Shown here: in pieces, positions 8,405 through 17,294 of the stretch
How the letters are laid out: each line of letters begins with the position of its first letter
How positions within the stretch are numbered: the stretch's first letter is position 1
Assembly (NCBI GenBank): GCA_023957575.1
Contig: JAMLGU010000004.1
Coordinates: 186,001-250,000 of the forward strand
Direction of reading: 5' to 3'
Origin: Chitinophagaceae bacterium
GTDB taxonomy: Bacteria; Bacteroidota; Bacteroidia; Chitinophagales; Chitinophagaceae
Length of the DNA stretch: 64,000 nt
The notes under the pieces: model-generated
Told to the model about the DNA's origin: nothing
The model's input: the letters and a program-made list of their open reading frames with translations, nothing else
Databases searched by the model: none
Made by a program: the position numbers and the translations under genes

Positions 8405-9862
8405 TTATTCGGGTATCAGCCACCAAAAAGGTTTCATTTTTGCTTTCCAAAGGAAACCGATATGCAGTGCATATTTTACCCAATGACCGGCCAGCCCGAT
8501 TTCGCCAAAGGTTTTACGGATATCCCTGCCGCCTGTTTTTGAATATTTTTCATAATCCGGCACAATGGGAAAAGTGGTGATACTTACGGCAGAGCCTTTT
8601 GTCAATCCAAATCCGGCTGATGCAATACAGGCAGCGCCCATATTACCCATAGACCCTTTATGTATGCTTGATTTTATCCCTTTTATCTCATCAATAATAT
8701 TATCTGCCACTAACTTGGCGGTAATGCCCGATGGCATACCTGTTCGGGGAGGTGCCGGGAAAATCGGGTTACCATTTTTACTTGTTCTGGGTTTTGAAAT
8801 GGAATGTGGCGGTGCAAAAGCAATGCCCGGCGCATAAATATTTTGATAATGCGGGTTCTGGTAGGTTTCGGGCCAATCCTGCACTGTCCATTTTTCATAA
8901 GATTTTTCGCTGTAGTCGGCATCAACTACCATAAACCCACGAAATAATTTAGGCGTAATGTCTTCACCATTTTTATCATAAGCTTTAAACGGATGTCCTG
9001 CAAAAGCCGGTATCAACATTCCGAAATCATATTCTTCTACCTTGTATTCGCCATCAAGCGTTTCATAGTAAACCTTACCGGGCTCCACTTTGGTTACGCC
9101 TGCTTTCAGAATCCACCTGATACCTCTGTCTTCAAAAACCATTTCTACCATTTCGGAGGACTTCATTCTCAATCCCTTATAAGAAAGTAACATGCCATCC
9201 ATACCAAAATCACCCAAATCATATTCGTTTGAAATCCAGGTAATTTCAGCTTTATCGCGCAGCCCTTTTCTTCTCAGTTCGTTTTCTACATTTAAAATAT
9301 ACTCAAAAGCAGCACCCTGGCAGGTAGCTTTCGGGTGGCCGGTACCAATGAGTATTTTGAGTTTTTTATCCGAATTTTTTAGTTTTTCTTCCAATTCTTT
9401 TAGCCCTTGTGCTGCGTGTTCGGCATGTCCGTAGGTACATACCGAGTACATATTGTTTTCACCGGGATTTAGTCCTTCTGTTTGGTCAAAGGCAAGCCGG
9501 GGCCCTGTGGCATTAATCAGGTAGTCATAAGTAATCTTTTCCTGCTTCCCTTTATTTTCTCCAACCACATATTCTGCAATCACATAAGGAGCGTTTTCCT
9601 GCATATCTCCTTCGGGATGAAAACTAACTGCTTTGGCCTGTTTATACCCGATCCCTTTCTTTTTATAAAGTGGCGCCAAAGGAAAAATAACTTCTTTTGG
9701 CTTCATCCTTCCCACGCCCACCCAGATATTGGAGGGCACCCATTGATAATTACTGTTGGGCGAAACCACTAAAACTTCATGTTCTTTCCCCAATTTTCTT
9801 CTGAGATGTGAGGCAGCAGTATAACCGGCAATTCCGGCTCCGAGTATAACAATTTTAGACAT
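8405..9862 (-). CDS. Sulfide:quinone oxidoreductase-like FAD flavoprotein
   Basis: The 485-residue protein has an N-terminal FAD-binding Rossmann motif (VILGAGIAGYTAA) and a second dinucleotide region around residues 168-190. Three cysteines sit where sulfide:quinone oxidoreductases carry their redox cysteines: C142 (SVCTYGHAEH), C181 (PKATCQGAAFEY) and C412 (GAACIASAGFG). SQR transfers electrons from sulfide to the quinone pool at the cytoplasmic face of the membrane. The C-terminal HWVKYALHIGFLWKAKMKPFWW looks like the amphipathic membrane anchor. The related type II NADH dehydrogenases lack this cysteine set. A 50-codon gene follows, and a PqqD-like gene lies 74 bases upstream. Confidence 0.82.
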   Translation of the reverse strand: MSKIVILGAGIAGYTAASHLRRKLGKEHEVLVVSPNSNYQWVPSNIWVGVGRMKPKEVIFPLAPLYKKKGIGYKQAKAVSFHPEGDMQENAPYVIAEYVVGENKGKQEKITYDYLINATGPRLAFDQTEGLNPGENNMYSVCTYGHAEHAAQGLKELEEKLKNSDKKLKILIGTGHPKATCQGAAFEYILNVENELRRKGLRDKAEITWISNEYDLGDFGMDGMLLSYKGLRMKSSEMVEMVFEDRGIRWILKAGVTKVEPGKVYYETLDGEYKVEEYDFGMLIPAFAGHPFKAYDKNGEDITPKLFRGFMVVDADYSEKSYEKWTVQDWPETYQNPHYQNIYAPGIAFAPPHSISKPRTSKNGNPIFPAPPRTGMPSGITAKLVADNIIDEIKGIKSSIHKGSMGNMGAACIASAGFGLTKGSAVSITTFPIVPDYEKYSKTGGRDIRKTFGEIGLAGHWVKYALHIGFLWKAKMKPFWWLIPE

Positions 9863-9936
9863 GGCAATTTTTTCTAAAATTATCTACACTCAACCAGCGT
9901 ATTAGTAACCAAAGTTACAAATGATAAAAAATATTT

Positions 9937-10317
9937 TTAAACTTCATCCTGTTTAAAAGAAATCATATTGTTTCCAAACAACCGGGAAATAAACTTGGTA
10001 ACACGCTCTTCTGTCTGAATTATTTTTTCGCCAAAGGTGTTGTTCAAATGAGTGCATATTGCGCTAACATTGTTAGTGCCGTTGATTTGCAGCCACACAG
10101 CAGAACCCAATTCGTCCAGATGGATTTTAATATCCCTTTCGGTTAGTCTTGCCGGCAGCAATTTCTTCCAGAATTCTTTTCTGAAACGAGGAACCAATAC
10201 CGTTACTAACCCGGAAGGTTCAACAATGTGTTCACACAAAAGTATTGGAACCAGTTCAAAATAATTGACGGTTTTCTTTTCGGTAGAAGTCAAGATTTTT
10301 TTATTTAAAAATGTCAT
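9937..10317 (-). CDS. PqqD-like protein
   Basis: This is a 126-residue protein from the chosen start (MTFLNKKIL). The KIHLDELGSAVWLQINGTNNV segment (about 75-95) is the PqqD/peptide-chaperone winged-helix core, in which DELGSxVW is the most recognisable part. PqqD-type domains bind leader peptides of ribosomally made products, but no radical-SAM partner or precursor peptide is visible nearby, so this is likely one of the stand-alone family members common in Bacteroidota. An in-frame ATG at 10350 would add 11 residues. Both ATGs lie within opposite arms of a 12-bp inverted repeat, with AAGGAG in the loop. OPT transporter upstream, SQR-like gene downstream. Confidence 0.75.
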   Translation of the reverse strand: MTFLNKKILTSTEKKTVNYFELVPILLCEHIVEPSGLVTVLVPRFRKEFWKKLLPARLTERDIKIHLDELGSAVWLQINGTNNVSAICTHLNNTFGEKIIQTEERVTKFISRLFGNNMISFKQDEV

Positions 10318-10357
10318 CCATGTCCGGCAGCATATCTCCTTACCAGACATGGATGAC
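10313..10357 (-). promoter_or_regulatory. 12-bp perfect inverted repeat around the PqqD-like start
   Basis: GTCATCCATGTC at 10313-10324 is exactly complementary to GACATGGATGAC at 10346-10357, with 21 bases between. In the minus-strand RNA the loop carries AAGGAG and both candidate ATG starts are in the stem. It lies 16 bases after the OPT gene stop. It could act as an OPT terminator (no T-tract), or as a fold that controls translation of the downstream gene. Confidence 0.6.
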
Positions 10358-10373
10358 TGTTAAAGTTATTTAA

Positions 10374-12479
10374 TTAAAAATTAGCTGATGGAGGCGCCGG
10401 TTCATCTGCTCTTCCTGCATTTCTGATAGGGATAAAAATAAGCCCAAGTGCTACCAGAATAATAATTGTAAAGCCTATCACAATCGAAGGGTTGGAATAA
10501 AGGCTCTGCGTAATATTCATATTGGCTATTTTAAAAGGAGCAAAGGCAAGGCCGGTAAGCGCTTCTCCGGCTATAAGGCCGGCAGCAAGAAGTACGCCCA
10601 CATTGTCAACCCTAGCTCTTTGAGCTTCATTCAACTTCCTTTTTTTGGCTACCATATCCACAATTCCTTTGGTGATGCCGCCAATGAAAATAGCAAAAGT
10701 AGTTTCAAGAGGAAGATACATGCCCACACTCACCAGCATCGGGCTTTTTACGCCCATTAATATAAATGCCAGCCCCATCAACATTCCAAAAATAATCAGT
10801 GGCCAGGTCATTTGACCGCCCACAATTCCCTGGGAAAGCATTGCCATCAGACCTGCCTGAGGCGCTGCCAGATTTTTACTTCCGAATCCGCCAATATATC
10901 CGCCGCCCTGAGCCACAGGCATGTTACCCTGAGCAATATCGGCTTCGTTTAAGAAGTTTAGCACAAAGAACATCACCGCACCGGCCAGCACTACTCCAAT
11001 GATATCGCCTATCTGCATTTTCCAGGGAGTACCGCCTAAAATATGGCCCGCTTTGAGGTCCTGAAGCATTTCGCCTGCAACAGCCGCCGCCACACACACG
11101 ATTGCCGCCACACCCAAAACTGCAGCTACTCCCCCGGAATTGGCATCCACGCCCATAATCACCATAATGAGTGCAGTAACCACCAAAGCAGTGAGTGTTA
11201 AACCACTGATGGGATTATTGCTGGAACCCATAATGCCTACCAGATACCCCGAAATAGCTGCAAAGAAAAAAGCCAAAACGATTAATACCGTTGCCGCCAC
11301 AATAGCAGGAAGAAAAGACGTTTTAAATATAAAAAACGTAATCAGAAATGTTACCACGGCTACAGAAGCAATACCCAGCATAATGTAAGGAAAGCTGATA
11401 TCCTTTTCTGTCCTCAATGCTGTGTGTCCCCCTGAGGCTGCCTTTTTTACATCACTGATAGAGCGCGAAATACCCACTGAGAGGCTTTTGCGCATTTTGA
11501 ACAATGTAAATCCTGCACCCATCAACATACCGCCGATTGCAATCGGGCGAACAATTAAGCGCCAGATTTGGGAAATCTGAAACTCGTGGCTGCTCACTTT
11601 TTCCAATGCTTCGGCTGCTGTAAATTTTGGATATGCCTTTACAAATTCTGCAGCCCATAAGTTTAAAAAATTAGCGTCAAAATAAGGAGCCACAAAATAA
11701 TAGATGGCAGGGGTTAGCAGGCCCCAGGCTATCAATCCCCCGCTAAAGTTTAAAGCGCCCAATACCGGCCCAATGATGTAGCCTACACCCATGTAGGCCG
11801 GGCTTACTGCCGGAGCGCTCAACAAAGCGCCACCCTGTACTTTGATTGAAGTGCTTGGTATCAGCTGAGCTTTCAGTTCAATAAACTTATCATAACTGAT
11901 TCTGAAAAAATTCATTTGCCCCAGTGCCTGAATTAAAGCGCCAAGACCCATTGCACCAAATAAAAACAAGGAGCCGCCACTACCGGAGTTGCGGCCGGTT
12001 TTATGAATTTCAGCCGCAGCCACTGATTCAGGAAATGGCAACTCCACATCTTCCACCATCACTTTGCGCAAAAGAGCCACAAACATGATGCCCAAAATAC
12101 CGCCGGCTATTAATATGATGGCAGAGGTGATTAAATGTCCTTTTGTAAAAAACGGGTCCCAAAGACCGGCTACAAAGAAAGCCGGCAAGGTAAATATAGC
12201 TCCTGCGGCTACCGATTCACCAATGGAACCTACTGTACGGGCAAAATTTTCTTCCAGAATATTACCCTTCATAACCTTAATCAAAGCCATACCAATTACG
12301 GCAGCAGGATAGGTTGCAGCAATGGTCATACCGGCACGCAAACCCAGATAAGCATTGGCTGCGCCTAATATTACACACATCACCAGACCGATGATAAGCG
12401 CTTTAAGTGTAAACTCGGGCATTGAAGTTTCGGGAGCAATAAAAGGAATAAACTTTTTCGGCTCGTTAGAATTTTGCAT
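10374..12479 (-). CDS. OPT family oligopeptide transporter
   Basis: This is a 701-residue membrane protein with about 14-16 spans. It begins ETSMPEFTLKALIIGLVMCVILGAANAY (positions about 17-44), the OPT-family opening motif, followed by YLGLRAGMTIAATYPAAVIG. OPT carriers take up oligopeptides or metal chelates by proton coupling; the bacterial group is mostly uncharacterised for substrate. A good promoter candidate (TTTT, 19 bases, TAGCTTTG) lies just upstream. The next upstream gene on the same strand is a POT peptide transporter, so two unrelated peptide importer families stand side by side downstream of an exported S9 peptidase. Confidence 0.92.
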   Translation of the reverse strand: MQNSNEPKKFIPFIAPETSMPEFTLKALIIGLVMCVILGAANAYLGLRAGMTIAATYPAAVIGMALIKVMKGNILEENFARTVGSIGESVAAGAIFTLPAFFVAGLWDPFFTKGHLITSAIILIAGGILGIMFVALLRKVMVEDVELPFPESVAAAEIHKTGRNSGSGGSLFLFGAMGLGALIQALGQMNFFRISYDKFIELKAQLIPSTSIKVQGGALLSAPAVSPAYMGVGYIIGPVLGALNFSGGLIAWGLLTPAIYYFVAPYFDANFLNLWAAEFVKAYPKFTAAEALEKVSSHEFQISQIWRLIVRPIAIGGMLMGAGFTLFKMRKSLSVGISRSISDVKKAASGGHTALRTEKDISFPYIMLGIASVAVVTFLITFFIFKTSFLPAIVAATVLIVLAFFFAAISGYLVGIMGSSNNPISGLTLTALVVTALIMVIMGVDANSGGVAAVLGVAAIVCVAAAVAGEMLQDLKAGHILGGTPWKMQIGDIIGVVLAGAVMFFVLNFLNEADIAQGNMPVAQGGGYIGGFGSKNLAAPQAGLMAMLSQGIVGGQMTWPLIIFGMLMGLAFILMGVKSPMLVSVGMYLPLETTFAIFIGGITKGIVDMVAKKRKLNEAQRARVDNVGVLLAAGLIAGEALTGLAFAPFKIANMNITQSLYSNPSIVIGFTIIILVALGLIFIPIRNAGRADEPAPPSANF

Positions 12480-12501
12480 ATAGCTTGTTTTGTTTTAATA
12501 A

Positions 12502-12532
12502 CAAAGCTAAACAGTTGAAGTAATATTGAAAA
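12502..12532 (-). promoter_or_regulatory. Predicted promoter of the OPT gene
   Basis: On the minus strand TTTT (12532-12529), a 19-base spacer and TAGCTTTG (12509-12502) fit the Bacteroidota TTTG-N19-TANNTTTG pattern. It would give a leader of about 17 bases before the ATG at 12479. Confidence 0.5.
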
Positions 12533-12660
12533 AAAAATTAGTTGCCCCGTCGAAATCAGGTTTCAATTATTCACAAAAGAAGATCAGATTTGTCTTTAAT
12601 ACTATCTCGATAAAACAATAATAACCTTTATTATTACAAGAGGTAATCAATCTTAAATAT

Positions 12661-14373
12661 CTATCTGATCCCGTGCATCATTTTCTTCAGCCAACCGCTA
12701 AGTATCAACAAAATAATTGCAGCAGCGCCGCTCATTACTATAAATACAGTAAAGAAATCGTACAAATTAGTAATCTGAAAACCCAATAATGACCGGTAAT
12801 GGGCTATACCTGCCGCCACGTCCTCTGCAGAAGGAGGAATGTAAGAACTGAGTGTTCCGGCAAATTTGTTGGAAAAAGCGCTTGACAGATACCAGGTACC
12901 CATCAGCAAAGAACCAAACCGGACAGGTGCCAATTTTGAAACCATTGATAATCCGATAGGTGATAAACACAGCTCGCCAATGGTGTGCAATACATACAGG
13001 GCAACTAACCACCACATCGCAATTTTGGTTTGACTGTCCACTCCCTTCACACCATAAGCGATTAAAATATATCCTAAACACAAAATGGCAATGCCCCAAA
13101 CCATTTTTACAGGCGATGCAGGTTCCATCTTTCTCTTATCCAACCATCCCCACAAAAAAGTGAAAAAAGGCGCTAATACAATAATTGCCAAAGGATTAAC
13201 AGACTGAAACCAACTTGCCGTAAACTCGGTCAAATGAAGACCTGTGAGGGTTCCGTTAAATACTAACCAAAGCATAATAACCGCAGCCAATCCGGTAACA
13301 ATATAAATGATCATTTTCTTCCATTCAAACAGCCAGACAAGCGCTCGAGATGCAAAATACGCAATAGCAATACCCAAAATAACCAATACCTCCTTCGGGA
13401 TTTTTACATTGATGGCTCGGTCAATATTTCGGTCGGCAAACAAGGTAAGCGAAGCGCCTGCCTGTTCGAAGGCGCTCCAGAAAAAGATGACAAAAAACAC
13501 AATAATAAAAATCACCCAGATTCTTGAGCGCTCTTGTGCGGTAAGCGATTTATCGGTAATGATTAATGCCGGTACTGCAATCATGGCGGTTAATATCAGA
13601 TACCAGGCCACATCCCAGTCTAATTTGAAAAAAGATTTAAATGATAATAAAAAAAACAATAAAAGAGTAGCGCCGATGATCATTCCCAGTGTTTTTAAAT
13701 CTAATTTCTGAACCGGCATTCCGATTGGTTCGCCTTCTGCTGTAACCACATATTTGTTTTGATAAAAGTAAAATGCCAACACACTGATAATCATTCCAAT
13801 AAATGCTGCCAAAAAGCCCCATTTGAAGGTATGAATATCGCCCACAACCCATGCGCCACCACATATTAGCGGAGCAATGAAAGCGCCCACATTTACACCC
13901 ATATAAAAAATAGTAAATGCACTGTCAATCCGGTGATCGCCTTTGGGATATAATTTCCCTACCATTGTAGAAATATTCGGTTTAAAAAAACCATTCCCCA
14001 TAATCATAATCGTCAGCCCTATCCACATCAGGGTAATAGAAAGATCTCTGTTCTCAAGTACACTGGCACATAAAAACATAATAAACTGACCAATAGCCAT
14101 CAATATGCCACCGGTTATAATACTCTTTCTGTTGCCCAGATACCTGTCGCACAGGTAACCGCCCAACAAAGGCGTGAGATATACTAAACCCGTAAAACTA
14201 CCATAAATAGTAGAGCCATCCTGATCGCTGAACATCAGCGCTTTGGTAAGAAAAAGAATGAAAATGGCTCTCATTCCAAAATAATTTACCCGCTCCCACA
14301 TTTCGGTAAAAAACAAAAGATAAATTCCTTTGGGATGACTCATATTTGCCGCTTTCGTTACAGAATTACTCAT
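12661..14373 (-). CDS. POT/PTR family peptide MFS transporter
   Basis: The protein has 570 residues and about 14 spans. The N-terminal FFTEMWERVNYFGMRAIFILFL block has the ExxER-type proton-coupling motif (TEMWERVNYFGMR) of proton-dependent oligopeptide transporters, followed by GLVYLTPLLGGYLCDRYLGNR and the MGNGFFKPNISTMVG signature. These are DtpT-like di- and tripeptide symporters of the inner membrane. The long 570-residue form with extra mid-protein helices is usual for Bacteroidota. It stands alone with an AT-rich 180-base gap on its 3' side and is divergent from the toxin-antitoxin pair. Confidence 0.93.
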   Translation of the reverse strand: MSNSVTKAANMSHPKGIYLLFFTEMWERVNYFGMRAIFILFLTKALMFSDQDGSTIYGSFTGLVYLTPLLGGYLCDRYLGNRKSIITGGILMAIGQFIMFLCASVLENRDLSITLMWIGLTIMIMGNGFFKPNISTMVGKLYPKGDHRIDSAFTIFYMGVNVGAFIAPLICGGAWVVGDIHTFKWGFLAAFIGMIISVLAFYFYQNKYVVTAEGEPIGMPVQKLDLKTLGMIIGATLLLFFLLSFKSFFKLDWDVAWYLILTAMIAVPALIITDKSLTAQERSRIWVIFIIVFFVIFFWSAFEQAGASLTLFADRNIDRAINVKIPKEVLVILGIAIAYFASRALVWLFEWKKMIIYIVTGLAAVIMLWLVFNGTLTGLHLTEFTASWFQSVNPLAIIVLAPFFTFLWGWLDKRKMEPASPVKMVWGIAILCLGYILIAYGVKGVDSQTKIAMWWLVALYVLHTIGELCLSPIGLSMVSKLAPVRFGSLLMGTWYLSSAFSNKFAGTLSSYIPPSAEDVAAGIAHYRSLLGFQITNLYDFFTVFIVMSGAAAIILLILSGWLKKMMHGIR

Positions 14374-14495
14374 TATCGTTTATTTTGTTGATTAATTTAG
14401 ACCCGCTAAAGATAAATATTTTCGGCAATCTTTAGTTTTGAGCAAAAAAACAGTTTTTATATAGCATCAATCAAAATATTTAAAGAGAAATTTAA

Positions 14496-14503
14496 TAAAT
14501 TTG
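14496..14503 (+). promoter_or_regulatory. Predicted -7 box of the toxin-antitoxin operon
   Basis: TAAATTTG matches the Bacteroidota TANNTTTG box and lies 19 bases before the antitoxin ATG. No clear TTTG is seen at the expected upstream distance. Confidence 0.35.
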
Positions 14504-14522
14504 AAAAAAGAAAAAACCTGAA

Positions 14523-14753
14523 ATGAAAGCGGCATTACAAATTGATTTAACTTTTGAGCAAATTCTTTCGATAGTGCAACAATTATCGAAAGAAGAAAAA
14601 TTGCGCCTCAGCAAAGAATTGGAAAAAGAAGTAATAAACACCAAGCTGTCAAGAATACTTAAAGAATTTAAAACAGACAACCTTGATGAAAATACAATTA
14701 ACGAGGAAGTGGAATCTGTAAGGCAAATGCTGTATGACAAGCAAAAACATTAG
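14523..14753 (+). CDS. Putative antitoxin of a PIN-domain toxin-antitoxin pair
   Basis: This is a 76-residue charged helical protein (LTFEQILSIVQQLSKEEKLRLSKELEKE near the N-terminus, about 9-36) directly before a PIN-domain gene and overlapping it by 20 bases. Small helical proteins with an LSKEEK(L)xLxxEL element are the usual antitoxin partners of COG1569-type PIN toxins. They are expected to bind the toxin with the C-terminal half and DNA with the N-terminal part, although no clear ribbon-helix-helix or AbrB fold can be read here. Identification rests mainly on context. Confidence 0.7.
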   Translation: MKAALQIDLTFEQILSIVQQLSKEEKLRLSKELEKEVINTKLSRILKEFKTDNLDENTINEEVESVRQMLYDKQKH

Positions 14754-15159
14754 GGTTATTATTGATACCAATGTATGGATTAGTTTCCTGATAGGTAAAA
14801 AATTATCACAACTGGTAAATTATATTTTGGACGACAATATTACTATTATCACTACAGATCAGTTACTCGAAGAAATCAAAATTGTAACACAAAGAAAAAA
14901 ACTTAAAAAATATTTCTCTAAAAAAAGTGTAAAGGAATTTCTTGAACTATTGGAGGCTTTAGCAGAAAACGTTGATATCAAATCCACTCATTTTATCGAT
15001 AGGGATCCAAAGGACAATTTTCTGCTAGACCTGATCGAATATAGCAAAGCTGACTATTTAATAACCGGAGATAATGATTTATTGGAACACAACCCCTTTA
15101 AAACCGCGCAAATCCTGAGAGTCTCCAAATTTGAAAACTATTTGAAAGAAGAACGGTAG
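14734..15159 (+). CDS. PIN-domain toxin (COG1569 family)
   Basis: The 141-residue protein is a single PIN domain. The metal-binding acids are visible: D in VIIDTNVWIS (N-terminus), E in LLEEI, D in RDPKDNFLLD and D in TGDNDLLE. PIN toxins are magnesium-dependent RNases that cut tRNA, rRNA or mRNA when freed from the antitoxin. The start overlaps the antitoxin by 20 bases, which gives translational coupling. The locus stands between two housekeeping genes, purD and the POT transporter, like many acquired chromosomal modules. Confidence 0.85.
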   Translation: MTSKNIRVIIDTNVWISFLIGKKLSQLVNYILDDNITIITTDQLLEEIKIVTQRKKLKKYFSKKSVKEFLELLEALAENVDIKSTHFIDRDPKDNFLLDLIEYSKADYLITGDNDLLEHNPFKTAQILRVSKFENYLKEER

Positions 15160-15306
15160 TTGATAATTGATTATTTATCTCTATTGCCGTAGTTGAAAAA
15201 AATATTTTTACTTTTTTCCTAAAGAAAGGAAAATTAATAGGTTAGCACTGTTTCAAACCTTCTTTATTATTTATTTCTGACCGAAACCGGTGCTCAGTTT
15301 ATTACA

Positions 15307-15337
15307 TTTTCTAAGCTGATCAAATGTTTTAAATTTG
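15307..15337 (+). promoter_or_regulatory. Predicted promoter of purD
   Basis: TTTT at 15307-15310, a 19-base spacer and TAAATTTG at 15330-15337 fit the Bacteroidota promoter pattern; purD starts 53 bases further on. Confidence 0.5.
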
Positions 15338-15390
15338 CAGACTTTAAAAACGGAATCTATTGATTCACTTTATTTATCAAAAATCAAAAT

Positions 15391-16677
15391 ATGAAGATAT
15401 TAATTCTCGGATCGGGCGGGCGCGAACATGCTTTAGCCTGGAACATACAACAACACAGTAACGGCAGAGACGAAGTCTTTGTAGCGCCGGGCAATCCGGG
15501 TACTGCACAATGCGGCATCAATATCAGCCTGAGTATCACCGACTTTGAAGGAATTGGCAAATTCTGCCTTGAAAACCAAATTGAAATGGTAATAGCCGGA
15601 CCGGAAGAGCCATTAGTAAAAGGCGCTTGCGATTTTTTTAAAAAAAACGACTCTTTAAAGCATATTCATTTTATCGGCCCGTCTCAGTTTGGCGCTCAGT
15701 TAGAAGGAAGTAAGGCATTTGCTAAAGCCTTCATGCAAAGACACCATATTCCTACGGCTGCCTACAAAGAGTTTACAGAAGAAAGTTTTGAAGAAGGTAT
15801 TCAATATTTACAAAATCATTCATTGCCTATTGTGCTAAAAGCAGACGGACTGGCAGCAGGAAAGGGTGTTGTTATTTGCCAGAACCACGAGGAGGCGATT
15901 GAAGAATTTGGCGCCATGATACAACAGGCAAAATTTGGCGATGCGAGCAAAAGAGTGGTGGTGGAACAATTTCTGGACGGCATTGAACTCAGTGTGTTTG
16001 TATTAACCGATGGCAAGGAATACGTATTGCTGCCCGAAGCAAAAGACTATAAAAGAATAGGCGAAAAAGATACCGGCCTCAATACCGGTGGTATGGGCGC
16101 AGTGAGCCCGGTGCCTTTTGTCGATGATGCATTTATGCAAAAAATCACCAACCGAATTATAAAACCTACCGTTGAGGGACTTTATAAAGAAAATATTGAT
16201 TATACCGGATTCATCTTTTTCGGGTTGATAAAGGTAAATGAAGACCCATATATCATTGAGTACAACTGCCGTATGGGCGACCCCGAAACCGAGGTGGTAA
16301 TGCCAAGGCTACACACAAATATTGCTGACCTTTGTATGGCAGCAGCACAAAACAGATTGCATGAAATGAGTACCGAAACCGACAGCAGAACGGCCGTTAC
16401 CATGATGGCGGTGAGCGGCGGCTATCCTGGAAGTTTTGAAAAAGGTTTTAAAATCGTGTTCCCTCCGGCTTCTTCAATTCCCGAAGACAGTATTATTTTT
16501 CAGGCAGGCACCAAAATGCACGAGCAGCAAGTTGTAACGAATGGCGGGCGGGTGCTTTGTGTTACTTCTTTTGCAGAAAATGTAGCCGAAGCCGCTTCCA
16601 GATCAAAATCGGTTTTGCAACAAATTAAATTTGATGGCATGTATTACCGCAGCGATATCGGTTGGGAGTTTATGTAA
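15391..16677 (+). CDS. purD: Phosphoribosylamine--glycine ligase
   Basis: PurD joins glycine to 5-phosphoribosylamine with ATP, the second step of purine synthesis. The 428-residue length is normal. The N-terminal domain starts MKILILGSGGREHALAW, the PurD opening. The ATP-grasp region includes LKADGLAAGKGVV (about residues 149-161), and TGGMGAVSPVP and EYNCRMGDPETE carry the conserved substrate and metal residues. It is transcribed alone after a predicted Bacteroidota-type promoter. The other purine gene in the window, purH, is 37 kb away, so the pathway is scattered. Confidence 0.97.
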   Translation: MKILILGSGGREHALAWNIQQHSNGRDEVFVAPGNPGTAQCGINISLSITDFEGIGKFCLENQIEMVIAGPEEPLVKGACDFFKKNDSLKHIHFIGPSQFGAQLEGSKAFAKAFMQRHHIPTAAYKEFTEESFEEGIQYLQNHSLPIVLKADGLAAGKGVVICQNHEEAIEEFGAMIQQAKFGDASKRVVVEQFLDGIELSVFVLTDGKEYVLLPEAKDYKRIGEKDTGLNTGGMGAVSPVPFVDDAFMQKITNRIIKPTVEGLYKENIDYTGFIFFGLIKVNEDPYIIEYNCRMGDPETEVVMPRLHTNIADLCMAAAQNRLHEMSTETDSRTAVTMMAVSGGYPGSFEKGFKIVFPPASSIPEDSIIFQAGTKMHEQQVVTNGGRVLCVTSFAENVAEAASRSKSVLQQIKFDGMYYRSDIGWEFM

Positions 16678-16826
16678 CTTTTACCCAAATATGAAGCCTC
16701 CCAAAACAGTTTTATTTATTGGGGTGTTATGAAAAATTTGGTAAAAACAAATATAGTTGCTCTTTTTTTTCAACTATTTGAAAAAATATAAAATAGGGGT
16801 TAAATTGCAGTTTCTAAAAACATAAA

Positions 16827-17291
16827 ATGGCAACACATTTAACCGAAGGTCAAAAAGCGCCTGCATTTACAGGCAAAGACCAAAATGGCAAAAAAATTTC
16901 TCTGAAAGATTTTATCGGACAGAAGCTGGTACTCTATTTTTACCCCAAGGACGATACTCCGGGTTGTACGGCACAGGCTTGCAACCTGCGCGACAACGAA
17001 AATCTGTTGAAAGAAAATGGTTTTGCCATACTGGGTGTAAGCCCGGATGAGGTAAGTAGTCATAAAAAGTTTGAGGCAAAATATGATCTCCCATTTCCTT
17101 TGATTGCGGATCCCACTCATTCAATTCTTGAAAAATATGGAGTTTGGGGAGAAAAAAATTTATATGGTAAAATTATTACCGGAGTGCTGCGCACCACATT
17201 TGTGATTGACGAACAGGGAAGAATCATTAAAATTTTCAAAAGGCCTGACACCAAGGCTCATGCCGAACAAATATTAAAGGCATTGAAATAA
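16827..17291 (+). CDS. bcp: Thioredoxin-dependent thiol peroxidase (Bcp/PrxQ)
   Basis: Bcp reduces hydrogen peroxide and organic peroxides using thioredoxin. The 154-residue protein has the peroxidatic cysteine C47 in DTPGCTAQAC and a resolving cysteine C52 five residues later, which marks the PrxQ subfamily with its alpha-helix disulfide. FYPKDDTPGCT and LRTTFVIDEQGRI are family motifs. The HELKH-protein gene follows after three bases and is probably on the same transcript. Confidence 0.95.
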   Translation: MATHLTEGQKAPAFTGKDQNGKKISLKDFIGQKLVLYFYPKDDTPGCTAQACNLRDNENLLKENGFAILGVSPDEVSSHKKFEAKYDLPFPLIADPTHSILEKYGVWGEKNLYGKIITGVLRTTFVIDEQGRIIKIFKRPDTKAHAEQILKALK

Positions 17292-17294
17292 TAA

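Noticed and set aside
12617-12635. AATAATAA...TTATTATT inverted repeat after the POT gene as terminator
   Set aside because: It has no G-C pairs in the stem and no T-run, so it is too weak to call.
16753-16777. ATAGTTG/CAACTAT hairpin before bcp
   Set aside because: Only 7 bp, T-rich loop and no T-tract after it; neither a convincing terminator nor an operator.
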